This document shows, piece after piece, positions 1 through 8,180 of a stretch of 64,000 nucleotides of DNA. Each line of letters begins with the position of its first letter. Position 1 is the first letter of the stretch. This stretch comes from CAZVKN01 sp964627035 (GTDB lineage: Bacteria; Electryoneota; AABM5-125-24; Hatepunaeales; Hatepunaeaceae), in the NCBI GenBank assembly GCA_964627035.1, contig CAZVKN010000006.1, forward strand, positions 55,686 to 119,685, written 5' to 3'. The position numbers were made by a program, and so were the translations under genes. The notes beneath the pieces are model-generated. The model was not told the origin of the DNA, made no database searches, and saw only the letters and a program-made list of their open reading frames with translations.

Positions 1-421
1 ACTGACCTTTTTTGACATTGACGACAGAGCCACTTTTGGCAGCAGCTTGAAGCAGATCAGTCTGTCTGCACAGGAATGCGGGGACTTGCAGAATGTCAAC
101 TATCGCACCGGCTTCAGTCATCTCCTCAAAGGAGTGAGCATCGGTCAGAACAGGCAGATTAAATTCCCTCTTAACTCGTTGCAGGATACGTAAACCTTCA
201 GACAAGCCCGGTCCGCGGAATGACTTGCCGGAAGAGCGATTGGCTTTATCATAGGATGCTTTGAATACATAAGGCATCTTAACCGATTCAGCGATCTTAG
301 CAATTTTTCCAGCATGACGTAGTGCCATTTCTTCGCTCTCAATGACGCAAGGTCCTGCGATCAGCAGAGTTGGACAGCCGGAACCGATGCTGATTGAGTC
401 GGTGATAGAGAATTGACGCAT
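1..421 (-). CDS. kdsA: 3-deoxy-D-manno-octulosonate 8-phosphate synthase, 3' part off the window
   Basis: KdsA condenses arabinose 5-phosphate with phosphoenolpyruvate to make Kdo-8-phosphate, a precursor of the LPS inner core, in the cytosol. The reverse strand reads from ATG at 421 with no stop before the window edge, giving the first 140 residues of a protein that is usually about 270-280 long. Visible family signatures are GPCVIES near residue 23, FKASYDKANRSS, FRGPGL and a run containing LTDAH and PAFLCRQTDLL, all at the expected spacing. It starts one base after the glmS stop (TAG, G, ATG), so the two are probably translationally coupled and both feed cell-envelope sugar synthesis. Its presence argues for a Gram-negative outer membrane. 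The identification is secure; only the 3' end is missing. Confidence 0.95.
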   Translation of the reverse strand, partial: MRQFSITDSISIGSGCPTLLIAGPCVIESEEMALRHAGKIAKIAESVKMPYVFKASYDKANRSSGKSFRGPGLSEGLRILQRVKREFNLPVLTDAHSFEEMTEAGAIVDILQVPAFLCRQTDLLQAAAKSGSVVNVKKGQ

Positions 422-422
422 C

Positions 423-2258
423 CTATTCGACCGTAACTGCTTTGGCGAGGTTCCTCGGCATGTCAACGTCACAGCCTCGTAAAACAGCAATGTGATATGC
501 GAGAACCTGCAGTGGTAAGACCGATAGAATTGGTGTGAGGATTGGATCAATTTTTGGAATCGTAATCACATGATCAGAGAATCTGCCTATGACGTTATCG
601 CCTTCAGATGCGATGGCAATTATCACACCCTCACGTGCGCGAACTTCTTCGATATTGCTGATGACTTTTTCATAGGTGGAGCTGTTTACCGCGATGAAAA
701 CGACAGGCATGTCTTTGTCAATTAAGGCAATAGGTCCATGTTTCATCTCAGCAGCCGGATACCCTTCTGCGTGAATATACGAGATCTCTTTCAGTTTCAA
801 TGCACCTTCAAGGGCCACCGGAAAATTTATACCGCGACCGAGATAGAGGAAGTTTGGATTAGCCGTAAATCTCTCAGCTAATTCCAGGATTTCATCGGAT
901 TTGTCCAATATAGTTTGAACTTTATCCGGCAACTCACTGATCTCCTTTGCCAGTTGGCATCCTTTCTCAAGAGATAGCTTTCCACGTCTGCGAGCTAATT
1001 TCAAAGCCAGTAGTGTAAGAACCGTGACCTGAGATGTAAACGCTTTTGTGGAAGCAACTCCAATCTCCGGTCCGGCATGTATGTAAACACCTCCCTCAGA
1101 TTCACGAGCGATTGTCGAACCAACCACATTCACAATTCCGAGTGTGGTTGCTCCACGTCGCTTTGCTTCCCGCATAGCTTCGAGAGTGTCAAGAGTTTCT
1201 CCGGATTGGCTGATAGAAATTGCAATTGTTCCGGGCTCAATAACCGGATTTCTGTATCGAAATTCGGAAGCATATTCGACTTCAACCGGAATTCCTGCAA
1301 GCTCTTCTAACAGATATTCGCCTATCATTGCGGCGTGCCATGAGGTTCCACATCCGATTAATATGAATCGCTTAGCTTGAGCAAGCTCCTCTTCAAACTC
1401 ATGCAGACCACCGAGAAGCACGTTTCCTTCATCAACAATTAGCCTTCCACGCGTTGAATCCAGGATTGAACGTGGTTGTTCCTGAATCTCCTTGAGCATG
1501 AAGTGCTCATACCCCTTCTTCTCTATGGCACTGATGTCAAACGAAATCCGTTCAATCTTTTTGTCCACGATCTTGAAGGTGGGCTCGAGTGAACTGTAAG
1601 AGACATCATCCTGAGTAACCACTGCCATTTCATGATCATCAAGGAAGATTACATTCCTTGTATATTCTACTATTGCAGCCAGATCCGATGCAATAAAATT
1701 TTCACCGGTTCCTAAGCCAACCACCAACGGAGAGCCGAGTCGTGCGGCAACCAACCTATCCGGTTCAGCGGCACATAGCACGGCAATTCCATAAGTTCCC
1801 CTCACCTTAACCAAGGCATCCTGAACAGCTTTTGCAATATCTCCATTATAGTTGTCGGCGATTAAATTTGCCAGCACTTCGGTGTCGGTTTCTGTGTAAA
1901 AAGTGTAACCTTTTTCGGTCAACCTGTCTTTAATTGTCCGATAATTCTCTATTATGCCGTTATGCACAATAGTAATCTGCATGGAGGAGTCGGTGTGAGG
2001 ATGAGCGTTAATCTGATTCGGCAATCCGTGAGTAGCCCATCTGGTATGACCGATACCGATTTGACCGGATAGGCTGTTTCCTTGTAAAATATTGTTTAAC
2101 GCTGATATTTTCCCCGGAGTCTTTCTGATTTCAACATTGATGTCGTTAAGCAGTGCAATTCCGGCAGAATCATAACCGCGATACTCCATTCTTTTTAAAC
2201 CACTCATCAGCACAGGGACAACTTCCCGTGGTCCGATGTATCCAATTATCCCACACAT
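423..2258 (-). CDS. glmS: glutamine--fructose-6-phosphate aminotransferase (isomerizing)
   Basis: GlmS makes glucosamine 6-phosphate from fructose 6-phosphate and glutamine, the entry step to UDP-GlcNAc for peptidoglycan and LPS. The 611-residue length is typical. The protein starts MCGIIGYIG, so after Met removal Cys2 is the glutaminase nucleophile. The N-terminal class II amidotransferase domain runs to about residue 220, with GHTRWATHG and a HNGIIEN segment. Two SIS sugar-isomerase domains follow (about 280-420 and 450-600), with SQSGETLDT as the phosphate-binding loop, and the protein ends NLAKAVTVE as in the family. It precedes kdsA by one base. No riboswitch or ribozyme of the glmS type was recognised upstream. 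Confidence 0.98.
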   Translation of the reverse strand: MCGIIGYIGPREVVPVLMSGLKRMEYRGYDSAGIALLNDINVEIRKTPGKISALNNILQGNSLSGQIGIGHTRWATHGLPNQINAHPHTDSSMQITIVHNGIIENYRTIKDRLTEKGYTFYTETDTEVLANLIADNYNGDIAKAVQDALVKVRGTYGIAVLCAAEPDRLVAARLGSPLVVGLGTGENFIASDLAAIVEYTRNVIFLDDHEMAVVTQDDVSYSSLEPTFKIVDKKIERISFDISAIEKKGYEHFMLKEIQEQPRSILDSTRGRLIVDEGNVLLGGLHEFEEELAQAKRFILIGCGTSWHAAMIGEYLLEELAGIPVEVEYASEFRYRNPVIEPGTIAISISQSGETLDTLEAMREAKRRGATTLGIVNVVGSTIARESEGGVYIHAGPEIGVASTKAFTSQVTVLTLLALKLARRRGKLSLEKGCQLAKEISELPDKVQTILDKSDEILELAERFTANPNFLYLGRGINFPVALEGALKLKEISYIHAEGYPAAEMKHGPIALIDKDMPVVFIAVNSSTYEKVISNIEEVRAREGVIIAIASEGDNVIGRFSDHVITIPKIDPILTPILSVLPLQVLAYHIAVLRGCDVDMPRNLAKAVTVE

Positions 2259-2322
2259 GTCTTATCCAAATCTGAATTTGTTTTACGGTTAGATCTGCAT
2301 GACGCCGATAAACCGATAATAA

Positions 2323-2703
2323 TTAGTATTCCTGAATGCCTGCCTTAATCCCGAACTTTTTACAGTATCTTTTTACACGCTTTGCAACGCCCTTGGGAAC
2401 AACTAACTGCAAAGATTCTACTTTGTCTGCGATTGGCTTCCATCGAGAATCTGCTCTCTGTTCAGCTACAGTCTTAACAGTTTCGATTTCCATGACCTGA
2501 ACCGGCTCTCCGGCAGGTTGCCGCTTTTCATCCAGCTCATAAATACTGATATCCGGGGTAATGTCATCTATCTTAAAGCCCGGTTGATCGTCGAGACACG
2601 TTTCAACTGCATACTTATCCGGATTGCTCTTTAAAATCTGATCCGCATACTTCTGAACGACAGTGTCGTGGTCGTCCTTTGGGTTGATAAAAGGCATAAG
2701 CAT
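2323..2703 (-). CDS. conserved hypothetical protein, 126 aa
   Basis: I do not recognise a named family. The protein is soluble, with no signal peptide or membrane segment. Its middle holds PDISIYEL, then about 15 residues on a VMEIETVKTV segment, and it ends with a basic helix (VAKRVKRYCKKFGIKAG) before IQEY. An acidic residue followed by an E-x-E strand and a basic C-terminal helix is reminiscent of small PD-(D/E)XK nuclease-fold proteins, but this is only a shape argument. It begins nine bases after the acyl-CoA ligase stop, so the two are probably co-transcribed. The start ML-MPFINPKD has two possible Met codons two residues apart. Confidence 0.7.
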   Translation of the reverse strand: MLMPFINPKDDHDTVVQKYADQILKSNPDKYAVETCLDDQPGFKIDDITPDISIYELDEKRQPAGEPVQVMEIETVKTVAEQRADSRWKPIADKVESLQLVVPKGVAKRVKRYCKKFGIKAGIQEY

Positions 2704-2712
2704 TCACCTCAC

Positions 2713-4218
2713 TTAAGTTCGAAGTTCATTCCTGTTGATTCTGCCTGTCGGCGTTCTCGGGAGATCACGGTAGAACCGAATAAATGCTGGCACTTTATAC
2801 AGCGCCATTCTCTCGTGGCAGTATGATTCGAGCTGCTCGGTTGTGACCGTCGCATCTTCCTTCAACACCACACAAGCCTTGACTTCATGTCCCATTACAT
2901 CATCCGGAATCTCCACTACAGCGACTTCAGCGATGTCGGGGTGTCCGTACAGGACTTCCTCCACTTCGGAGGGATAAATGGAGAATCCACCTTTGATGAT
3001 TCGGTCATTGATTCTGTCAACAAGATAGAAGAAACCGTTGATGTCCATCTTACCCAAGTCACCAGTATGGAACCATCCGTCACGCAGAGTTTCTGCTGTG
3101 AGTCGGGGTCGGTTGATATAGCCTCTCATTATGTTGTCACCCTTAATGACGATCTCGCCGACCTCGCCGATTGAGGCTTCATTCCCACGTTCGTCAATCA
3201 CTCTCATCTCCACTCCCGGAATTGGGTGTCCCAGTGAACCGACACGCCGTCCTGTACGCCACTGATTGAATGAGACGACCGGTGAAGCCTCGCTGACTGT
3301 ATAGCACTCCAAGATATATGTTCCGAATTGCTTCTCAAACTGTTTCAACAGCTCCTCGTCGAGAGAATCGCCACCACAAATGCAGAGTCGCAACGATTTA
3401 TCAATCGGTAGTTCATCCTCATCGAGATTGTTTAGAATAATGCGGAACATAGATGGGACGCCGACAAAAACTGTCCCCTTGCCTTCACGAATGTGGTCTA
3501 ACAGCAGATCCGGATCAAATTTGTAGTGCAGGTCAAGTATCGCCCCGCTTGAAAAGGCAGAGTTCATCAGCATTGTCTGACCAAGCGGATGAAATAGAGG
3601 GAGGGCTGCGATCAGCGTGTCTCGTGGCGTTGTACGCATTATCTCTTTGCAAGCTGCAACATTGGTGACAAGATTGCTGTGTGTAAGCTCAGCTCCTTTC
3701 AGGGATCCGGTTGCGCCGGACGTATATTGGATAACCGCAGGATCAGAGTCATCAAGTTCTGTGATATGAGTGAGGGGGTTACTTTTTGCAATTAATTGAG
3801 ATAGATTTACAGTACCCTCAGGCAATGATTCACCGAGTAGGACAATCTGCTTTAGAAAGCTGAAGTATGGAACGTGCCTCGACAGATCGTCGTATGCACT
3901 CTGCCAGGCAATCAACATTTTGGATTCGCTGTTCTCAAGGATCCAAGCCGCTTCACGACCTTTGTACATAGTGTTGATGGGAACCACCACTGCTCCCAGA
4001 CGGAGAATGGCGTAGTAAACGATTGGGAACTGTGGGATGTTCGGCAGCATGACCGCCACCCGCTCATTGCGGTTGATGCCAAGTTTTCTCAGTCCGGCAG
4101 CCAATCTTTTTACAGCTTCGTGGAACGTGGAATAGGTGACTTCGCCACCAGGGTAGATCATTGCAACTTCTGATCCGCGATCCGCAACTGTTTGTTCGAG
4201 TGTGTTGTTTAGATTCAT
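2713..4218 (-). CDS. AMP-binding acyl-CoA ligase-like protein with altered catalytic lysine motif
   Basis: This is a 501-residue member of the ANL superfamily (acyl/aryl-CoA synthetases), the class that activates a carboxylate to an acyl-adenylate and then a CoA thioester. The P-loop (A3) reads YTSGATGSLKGAE, and the later GWFHTGDLGKMD and DRINDRIIKGGFSIYPSEVE segments are typical of fatty-acyl-CoA ligases. The C-terminal A10 motif normally has Pro-x4-Gly-Lys, the lysine that positions the substrate for adenylation. Here it reads PTGRINRNEL, with an AGA arginine in that place. The enzyme may be impaired in adenylation or have other chemistry. The substrate cannot be told from sequence. It is followed closely by a small unknown gene. 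Confidence 0.85.
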   Translation of the reverse strand: MNLNNTLEQTVADRGSEVAMIYPGGEVTYSTFHEAVKRLAAGLRKLGINRNERVAVMLPNIPQFPIVYYAILRLGAVVVPINTMYKGREAAWILENSESKMLIAWQSAYDDLSRHVPYFSFLKQIVLLGESLPEGTVNLSQLIAKSNPLTHITELDDSDPAVIQYTSGATGSLKGAELTHSNLVTNVAACKEIMRTTPRDTLIAALPLFHPLGQTMLMNSAFSSGAILDLHYKFDPDLLLDHIREGKGTVFVGVPSMFRIILNNLDEDELPIDKSLRLCICGGDSLDEELLKQFEKQFGTYILECYTVSEASPVVSFNQWRTGRRVGSLGHPIPGVEMRVIDERGNEASIGEVGEIVIKGDNIMRGYINRPRLTAETLRDGWFHTGDLGKMDINGFFYLVDRINDRIIKGGFSIYPSEVEEVLYGHPDIAEVAVVEIPDDVMGHEVKACVVLKEDATVTTEQLESYCHERMALYKVPAFIRFYRDLPRTPTGRINRNELRT

Positions 4219-4328
4219 TTATTCCATGTTGTTAAAGTATTATTTTCAGTAGTTTTTGTAATCGGGCTTGTCTAAGCACGATGTCGAAATTGAGCCAAAT
4301 CATCGGGTTGAGACAACCACGCCTGCAG

Positions 4329-4495
4329 AATGGATTCTGGATCAAGCAGTCTGTCCGAGAATACGAATATCCGCTGTCAACCCGCCGTGGTTGACAGCGT
4401 AACTTAAGTAGTATCAATAATGTGGCTGTCAGGTGCGGCGACCTGACAGCGGGTTGTCTACATTCTCGGACAGACTGTCAAGTCCAGAATGACAA
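4329..4495. repeat. palindromic repeat (family 'ATTCTGGA-TCAAG-TCCAGAAT') split by a MITE-like element
   Basis: The left part (to 4346) ends ATTCTGGATCAAG and the right part (from 4478) starts TCAAGTCCAGAATGAC. Removing the 131-bp insert and one TCAAG restores ATTCTGGA TCAAG TCCAGAAT, a palindrome with a five-base loop. The same type of palindrome (ATTCCGGA CTTGA TCCGGAAT) lies inside the gene at 54360-54430. Just upstream, about 4259-4322, is a degenerate copy of the 'gtagtcg...caaccacgac' repeat family. No protein gene is supported between 4219 and 4500. Confidence 0.75.
4347..4477 (+). mobile_element. MITE-like element, copy A (131 bp)
   Basis: It has perfect 16-bp terminal inverted repeats, CAGTCTGTCCGAGAAT (4347-4362) and its complement (4462-4477). 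It is flanked on both sides by TCAAG (4342-4346 and 4478-4482), the mark of a 5-bp target duplication. Inside are two hairpins: CGCTGTCAAC with GTTGACAGCG (4372-4381/4390-4399) and GCTGTCAGGT with ACCTGACAGC (4425-4434/4441-4450). The two loops contain complementary CGCCG and CGGCG. It carries no reading frame of its own. Four more copies lie in this window. Confidence 0.8.
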
Positions 4496-4500
4496 GTTTA

Positions 4501-5247
4501 TTAGCTTCTACAACGCGCATCCACAAGAGTCTTCTGAAATTCACTATTTGCCATAAGCAGCGATTCGCCACACCAGCCGACCAATGAATAATTCAATTCA
4601 CGCAGGTATTTGTATAGATCTGATGTTTCCACTCTTTCAAATATCGGTTCGTGAATCTCAACTGCAATTAATAGCGGCTCGTAACGATTAAAATCTAATG
4701 AGGATATCACTTCATAATCATGCCCTTCAGCATCAACCGAAAGGAAGTCAATCTGTTTGTCCTTGTATTTAGTGCCGTCAATTAACTTAGTTAACGTCTT
4801 GCACTCAACTTCCATGGTAATATACTGCTCTAATTCTTCAGAGCTATTCTCAGCAATGCTGTTTATCTGAGAGAACAGCCCGGCTCGATAGTATTTGGCA
4901 GTTCCTGATCTGTTGCTGACTGCGCAGGTAATGTTGACATCATCCCGTCTGACCATATTGAACAGTTCAATCTTAATCTCATCAATATCAATGTTAATTC
5001 CGCGCCAACCCTTTTTATACAGTGCACAACTATTGCTGTACTTAATCGGGTGGTAGCAGCCGACATCAACGAACACTCCTGAAGGTCTGTTCATGAACAG
5101 CTTTCGGATGGAAACATCCTCAGCAGCACCTGAATAGTGAACGAATTTACGTTTCGTCAGGTATAGCTTCCTAAGCAGGAACAGTTTTCTGAATATTACG
5201 TTTCTTTCAATCCATCCGGGTAGATTTTTGTGTGATATTCCGGTCAT
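4501..5247 (-). CDS. FkbM-family methyltransferase
   Basis: A 248-residue SAM-dependent methyltransferase of the FkbM family, members of which methylate hydroxyl groups on sugars or polyketides. The SAM-binding motif I is FVDVGCYHP at about residue 77, followed by NIDIDEI at the end of the next strand. The family C-terminal signature IDFLSVDAEGHDYEVISSLD is at about residue 165-185. There is no signal peptide, so it should act in the cytosol. The basic N-terminal 45 residues are unusual but not diagnostic. It is transcribed alone, downstream of yifB with a 67-base gap, and its 3' end lies about 20 bases from the MITE-like element. The substrate is unknown; glycan methylation is a reasonable guess. 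Confidence 0.88.
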   Translation of the reverse strand: MTGISHKNLPGWIERNVIFRKLFLLRKLYLTKRKFVHYSGAAEDVSIRKLFMNRPSGVFVDVGCYHPIKYSNSCALYKKGWRGINIDIDEIKIELFNMVRRDDVNITCAVSNRSGTAKYYRAGLFSQINSIAENSSEELEQYITMEVECKTLTKLIDGTKYKDKQIDFLSVDAEGHDYEVISSLDFNRYEPLLIAVEIHEPIFERVETSDLYKYLRELNYSLVGWCGESLLMANSEFQKTLVDARCRS

Positions 5248-5314
5248 ATAGCACTGAAAAGGAAAAACATGAACAAGGATCGTCCTTGTTTCAAAAAAAC
5301 CATACTACGCAAAA

Positions 5315-6850
5315 CTACAACCACAGTTCTTTATCCAGATTCCGGTATTGAATCGCTTCTGCCAAATGTTCCGGTAATATCTGTGTCGAACCTTCCAAAT
5401 CCGCAATTGTTCTGGACACCTTCAGAATCCTATCGTATGCCCGTGCCGAAAGTCCCATCTTGTCAATTGCTGCCTTTAAGAGATCCGAGCCTTTGCTGTC
5501 AACCCGACAATACTTACGAATCTCTCTTGAACCGGTATCCCCATTGATGTTAATGGTCTTGCTGTGGCGGTATCTTTCAGCTTGCATTGTCCGGGCAGCC
5601 GAAACTCGCCTGCGAACTTCAGCCGATGGCTCACCATCCGATGGATCTGTCAGATGTTTGTACTCCACTGCCGGGACTTCGATATGTATATCAATCCTGT
5701 CGAGCAGAGGTCCGGAGATATGGTTCAAATATCTCTGAACCTGAGCTGCATTGCAGCGACAATCTTTGGTCGGATGCCCAAAGTATCCACATGGACAGGG
5801 ATTCATCGCCGCAACCAACATAAAATTGGATGGAAAGTTGACCGACATCTTGGATCTGGTAATAGTGACATGTCCATCTTCAATTGGCTGTCGCAGCACC
5901 TCCAGCACATGCTTGCGAAATTCGGGTAGCTCGTCAAGAAATAGTACACCCTTGTGAGAAAGAGATACCTCACCCGGTCGTGGAATCGAACCGCCGCCGA
6001 TCAGACCGACATCAGACACTGTATGATGCGGGCTGCGGAATGGTCGTGTTGTCAGCAGTGGCGTGTTTAACGGCAGCAGACCTGAGACAGAATATATCTT
6101 GGTCGTCTCAAGTGACTCTTCAAGACTCAGATTTGGCATCAATGTCGGCAGGCGCTTCGCCAGCATGGTTTTTCCAGACCCGGGCGGGCCTATCATCAAA
6201 ATATTATGCCCACCCGCCGCAGCTATCTCAAGGGCTCGTTTCGCCTGTTCCTGTCCTTTGACATCTTTGAAGTCGAGACTGTACTTGGTGAACTCGTTGA
6301 AGAAAGATTCGATGTCCACTTTTATGGGATCAATTGCCACGTCACCGTTAAGATACGAAATAACCTGCGAGAGCGAAGTTACCGGAATCACATTCAAGGA
6401 TTCGATCATAGCGGCTTCAAAGGCGTTTTCACTTGGCAGAATTAATGTGCGGATCTCATTTGCCGGAAGTGCGGTTGCTATTGACAGTGCTCCTTTGATT
6501 GGGCGCAGGGTTCCGTCCAGTGCCAATTCACCGAGCAGTGCTGTGGTTGAGAGTGAAGAGCTGCGTACTTGATTTGAAGCTGCTAATATCCCGATTGCGA
6601 TGGGCAGATCAAATGAAGCGCCCTCTTTTTTTATTCCGGCAGGTGCCAGGTTGACGGTGATTCGTTTTTGTGGGAATAGAAAACCGGAGTTCTTGATTGC
6701 TGCGCTTACTCTCTCACGTGATTCGCGGACAGCATTGTCAGGAAGACCAACGGTGGTATATTTGGGCAGAGTTGAATCAAGGTGTACTTCAACCTGAATA
6801 ATATTCGCATCTATACCGCTGACTGCTGCGGAGAGTACTTGAGCGTACAC
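5315..6850 (-). CDS. comM: YifB/ComM family Mg-chelatase-like AAA+ ATPase
   Basis: YifB/ComM proteins are hexameric AAA+ helicases; ComM promotes branch migration during natural transformation. The 511-residue length is typical. The N-terminal Lon-protease-like fold (about 1-170) has the usual VEVHLDSTLPKYTTVGLPD segment. The AAA+ module has Walker A GPPGSGKTML near residue 220, Walker B GVLFLDELPEF, and MNPCPCGYFGHP, the cysteine-rich hallmark of this family. The C-terminal Mg-chelatase domain contains LSARAYDRILKVSRTIADL. The neighbours give no competence context, so the cellular role here is inferred from the family only. Confidence 0.95.
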   Translation of the reverse strand: MYAQVLSAAVSGIDANIIQVEVHLDSTLPKYTTVGLPDNAVRESRERVSAAIKNSGFLFPQKRITVNLAPAGIKKEGASFDLPIAIGILAASNQVRSSSLSTTALLGELALDGTLRPIKGALSIATALPANEIRTLILPSENAFEAAMIESLNVIPVTSLSQVISYLNGDVAIDPIKVDIESFFNEFTKYSLDFKDVKGQEQAKRALEIAAAGGHNILMIGPPGSGKTMLAKRLPTLMPNLSLEESLETTKIYSVSGLLPLNTPLLTTRPFRSPHHTVSDVGLIGGGSIPRPGEVSLSHKGVLFLDELPEFRKHVLEVLRQPIEDGHVTITRSKMSVNFPSNFMLVAAMNPCPCGYFGHPTKDCRCNAAQVQRYLNHISGPLLDRIDIHIEVPAVEYKHLTDPSDGEPSAEVRRRVSAARTMQAERYRHSKTININGDTGSREIRKYCRVDSKGSDLLKAAIDKMGLSARAYDRILKVSRTIADLEGSTQILPEHLAEAIQYRNLDKELWL

Positions 6851-7063
6851 CTGTGATCCTAAATGTGTTAATGGTTCTAAATCATATATCGAGCATTAAA
6901 TATATTCATTTACAGCCAACTTGTCAAGGCAGTTGACACAATAATTGGGATCTGAATCCAGTAAGAACAGACGGTTCATCGAATAGCCACCTGCTTGAAA
7001 TCATTCTGCAATTATCAGGATGTCAATATTTGGAGGGTATCAACTGGGTAGTGATGGATGTGA

Positions 7064-7140
7064 TGTCATTCTGAACAAAGTGAAGAATATCTCCCCATCT
7101 ACTCTTTAAAGAGAGTTTCTTCACTTTGTTCAGAATGACA
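7064..7140. repeat. long perfect inverted repeat between yifB and ccoP
   Basis: The arms at 7064-7087 and 7117-7140 are exact 24-base reverse complements (first arm begins TGTCATTCTGAACAAAG), separated by 29 bases that themselves hold a short palindrome. The arm resembles the dispersed 'gtcattctgaac' repeats common in environmental genomes. Because it lies just after the ccoP stop it could also act as a strong RNA stem ending the cco operon. The rest of 6851-7164 shows no gene. Confidence 0.8.
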
Positions 7141-7164
7141 AAATCACACATAATTTATTGACAG

Positions 7165-7995
7165 CTATCCGGTCGTTTCACTCACAACGGTATCTGCAGT
7201 CTCCGGAGAATATTTATCACCCTGAGGTGCTTTACCGTTTGAAGGATTTGTCCCCTGAAAAGTGGATATGTAGCTTCCAACCTTGATTATATCATCATGA
7301 CTCATCTGCTTTTCCCAGGATATCATCCCCTTAATCGGCACACCCTTTTTGATGGTGTGAACCATTGCTGGGAACGAGCCTCCATGAATCCAGAACTCAT
7401 CGGTGAGATTGGGTCCGATGTTACCCTCGCCCTGTTTCCCGTGGCAGCTAACACAATTGTTATCAAATATCGTCTTTCCGGATGTCAAGCTGGCATTATC
7501 TGTCAATTTGGAGACATCTTCGAGGACGACCACGGCGGTTGTTACGGAACTCTTGGGTGATGAGACTCCGCCACCACTGGTGAATCGCTGATAAATATCA
7601 GGAAAAATTCCTTTTAGAGTATTAAGATTTATCTCATCTGCATTACTCATCGCACTGATGATCACAGCATTAAAGTACTGTTCAACCATCTTGGCAATCT
7701 CTGCTCTTTGCTTCGGTGTCCAATCCCCACCTGTGGTGTAAAGCGGCGAGTGATATGTCAGAGACGCTATGAATGAGTCGGATTCACCTTGCGGTTTAAA
7801 ATCCGGATTCATCTCCTGCAGATACTCATTGTCGGAAGACAGCCCTGTTCCGAAGACGTGGTAATGAAACAGGTAGATAACCGCGAACAGGATGGTGATG
7901 TAAAACAACCATATCCACCAAGGTGGAAGATTGTTGTCAAACTCTTTAATCCCGTCGTAATCATGGTCGAGCAATATGTCTTGAGGTTTACTCAT
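7165..7995 (-). CDS. ccoP: cbb3-type cytochrome c oxidase subunit III, mono-haem form
   Basis: CcoP passes electrons to the catalytic subunit of the high-oxygen-affinity cbb3 oxidase in the inner membrane. The N-terminus has DHDYDGIKEFDNNLPPWW, characteristic of CcoP, followed by one membrane helix (about residues 28-48). Only one haem c motif, CVSCH near residue 180, is present, with a following NLTDEFW and a later Met-containing MISWEKQMS. Proteobacterial CcoP carries two CxxCH haem sites. The region between the helix and CVSCH, where the first cytochrome domain would sit, has no cysteine pair. The start ATG overlaps the ccoQ stop. It is the last gene of the cco operon in this window; no ccoG or ccoH is seen. 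Confidence 0.93.
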   Translation of the reverse strand: MSKPQDILLDHDYDGIKEFDNNLPPWWIWLFYITILFAVIYLFHYHVFGTGLSSDNEYLQEMNPDFKPQGESDSFIASLTYHSPLYTTGGDWTPKQRAEIAKMVEQYFNAVIISAMSNADEINLNTLKGIFPDIYQRFTSGGGVSSPKSSVTTAVVVLEDVSKLTDNASLTSGKTIFDNNCVSCHGKQGEGNIGPNLTDEFWIHGGSFPAMVHTIKKGVPIKGMISWEKQMSHDDIIKVGSYISTFQGTNPSNGKAPQGDKYSPETADTVVSETTG

Positions 7996-8180
7996 CAGTC
8001 TGTTACCTCTTTTGTCAATTCGTCGGACGGTTCTATCGGTAAGCTGCTCATGGCAGCAAGGTAGCTATTATCAATTTTGAAGACCGAGACCAAAATGGCG
8101 ATAAACAGAGCGAGAAAAATGAATAGTGCTATCACCGGAAATATCCCAAGTCCCAGAAAGGATTCGTAAAATTGTGACAT
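7995..8180 (-). CDS. ccoQ: cbb3 oxidase small subunit CcoQ
   Basis: A 61-residue protein with one hydrophobic helix (about residues 10-33) and a polar C-terminal tail, between ccoNO and ccoP and overlapping both by a few bases. CcoQ stabilises the cbb3 complex. Sequence conservation in this family is poor, so the call rests mainly on position, size and topology. Confidence 0.85.
   Translation of the reverse strand: MSQFYESFLGLGIFPVIALFIFLALFIAILVSVFKIDNSYLAAMSSLPIEPSDELTKEVTD

Noticed and set aside
4232..4417. Minus-strand 61-residue frame
   Set aside because: It consists of repeat DNA, including half of MITE-like copy A, and has no protein features.
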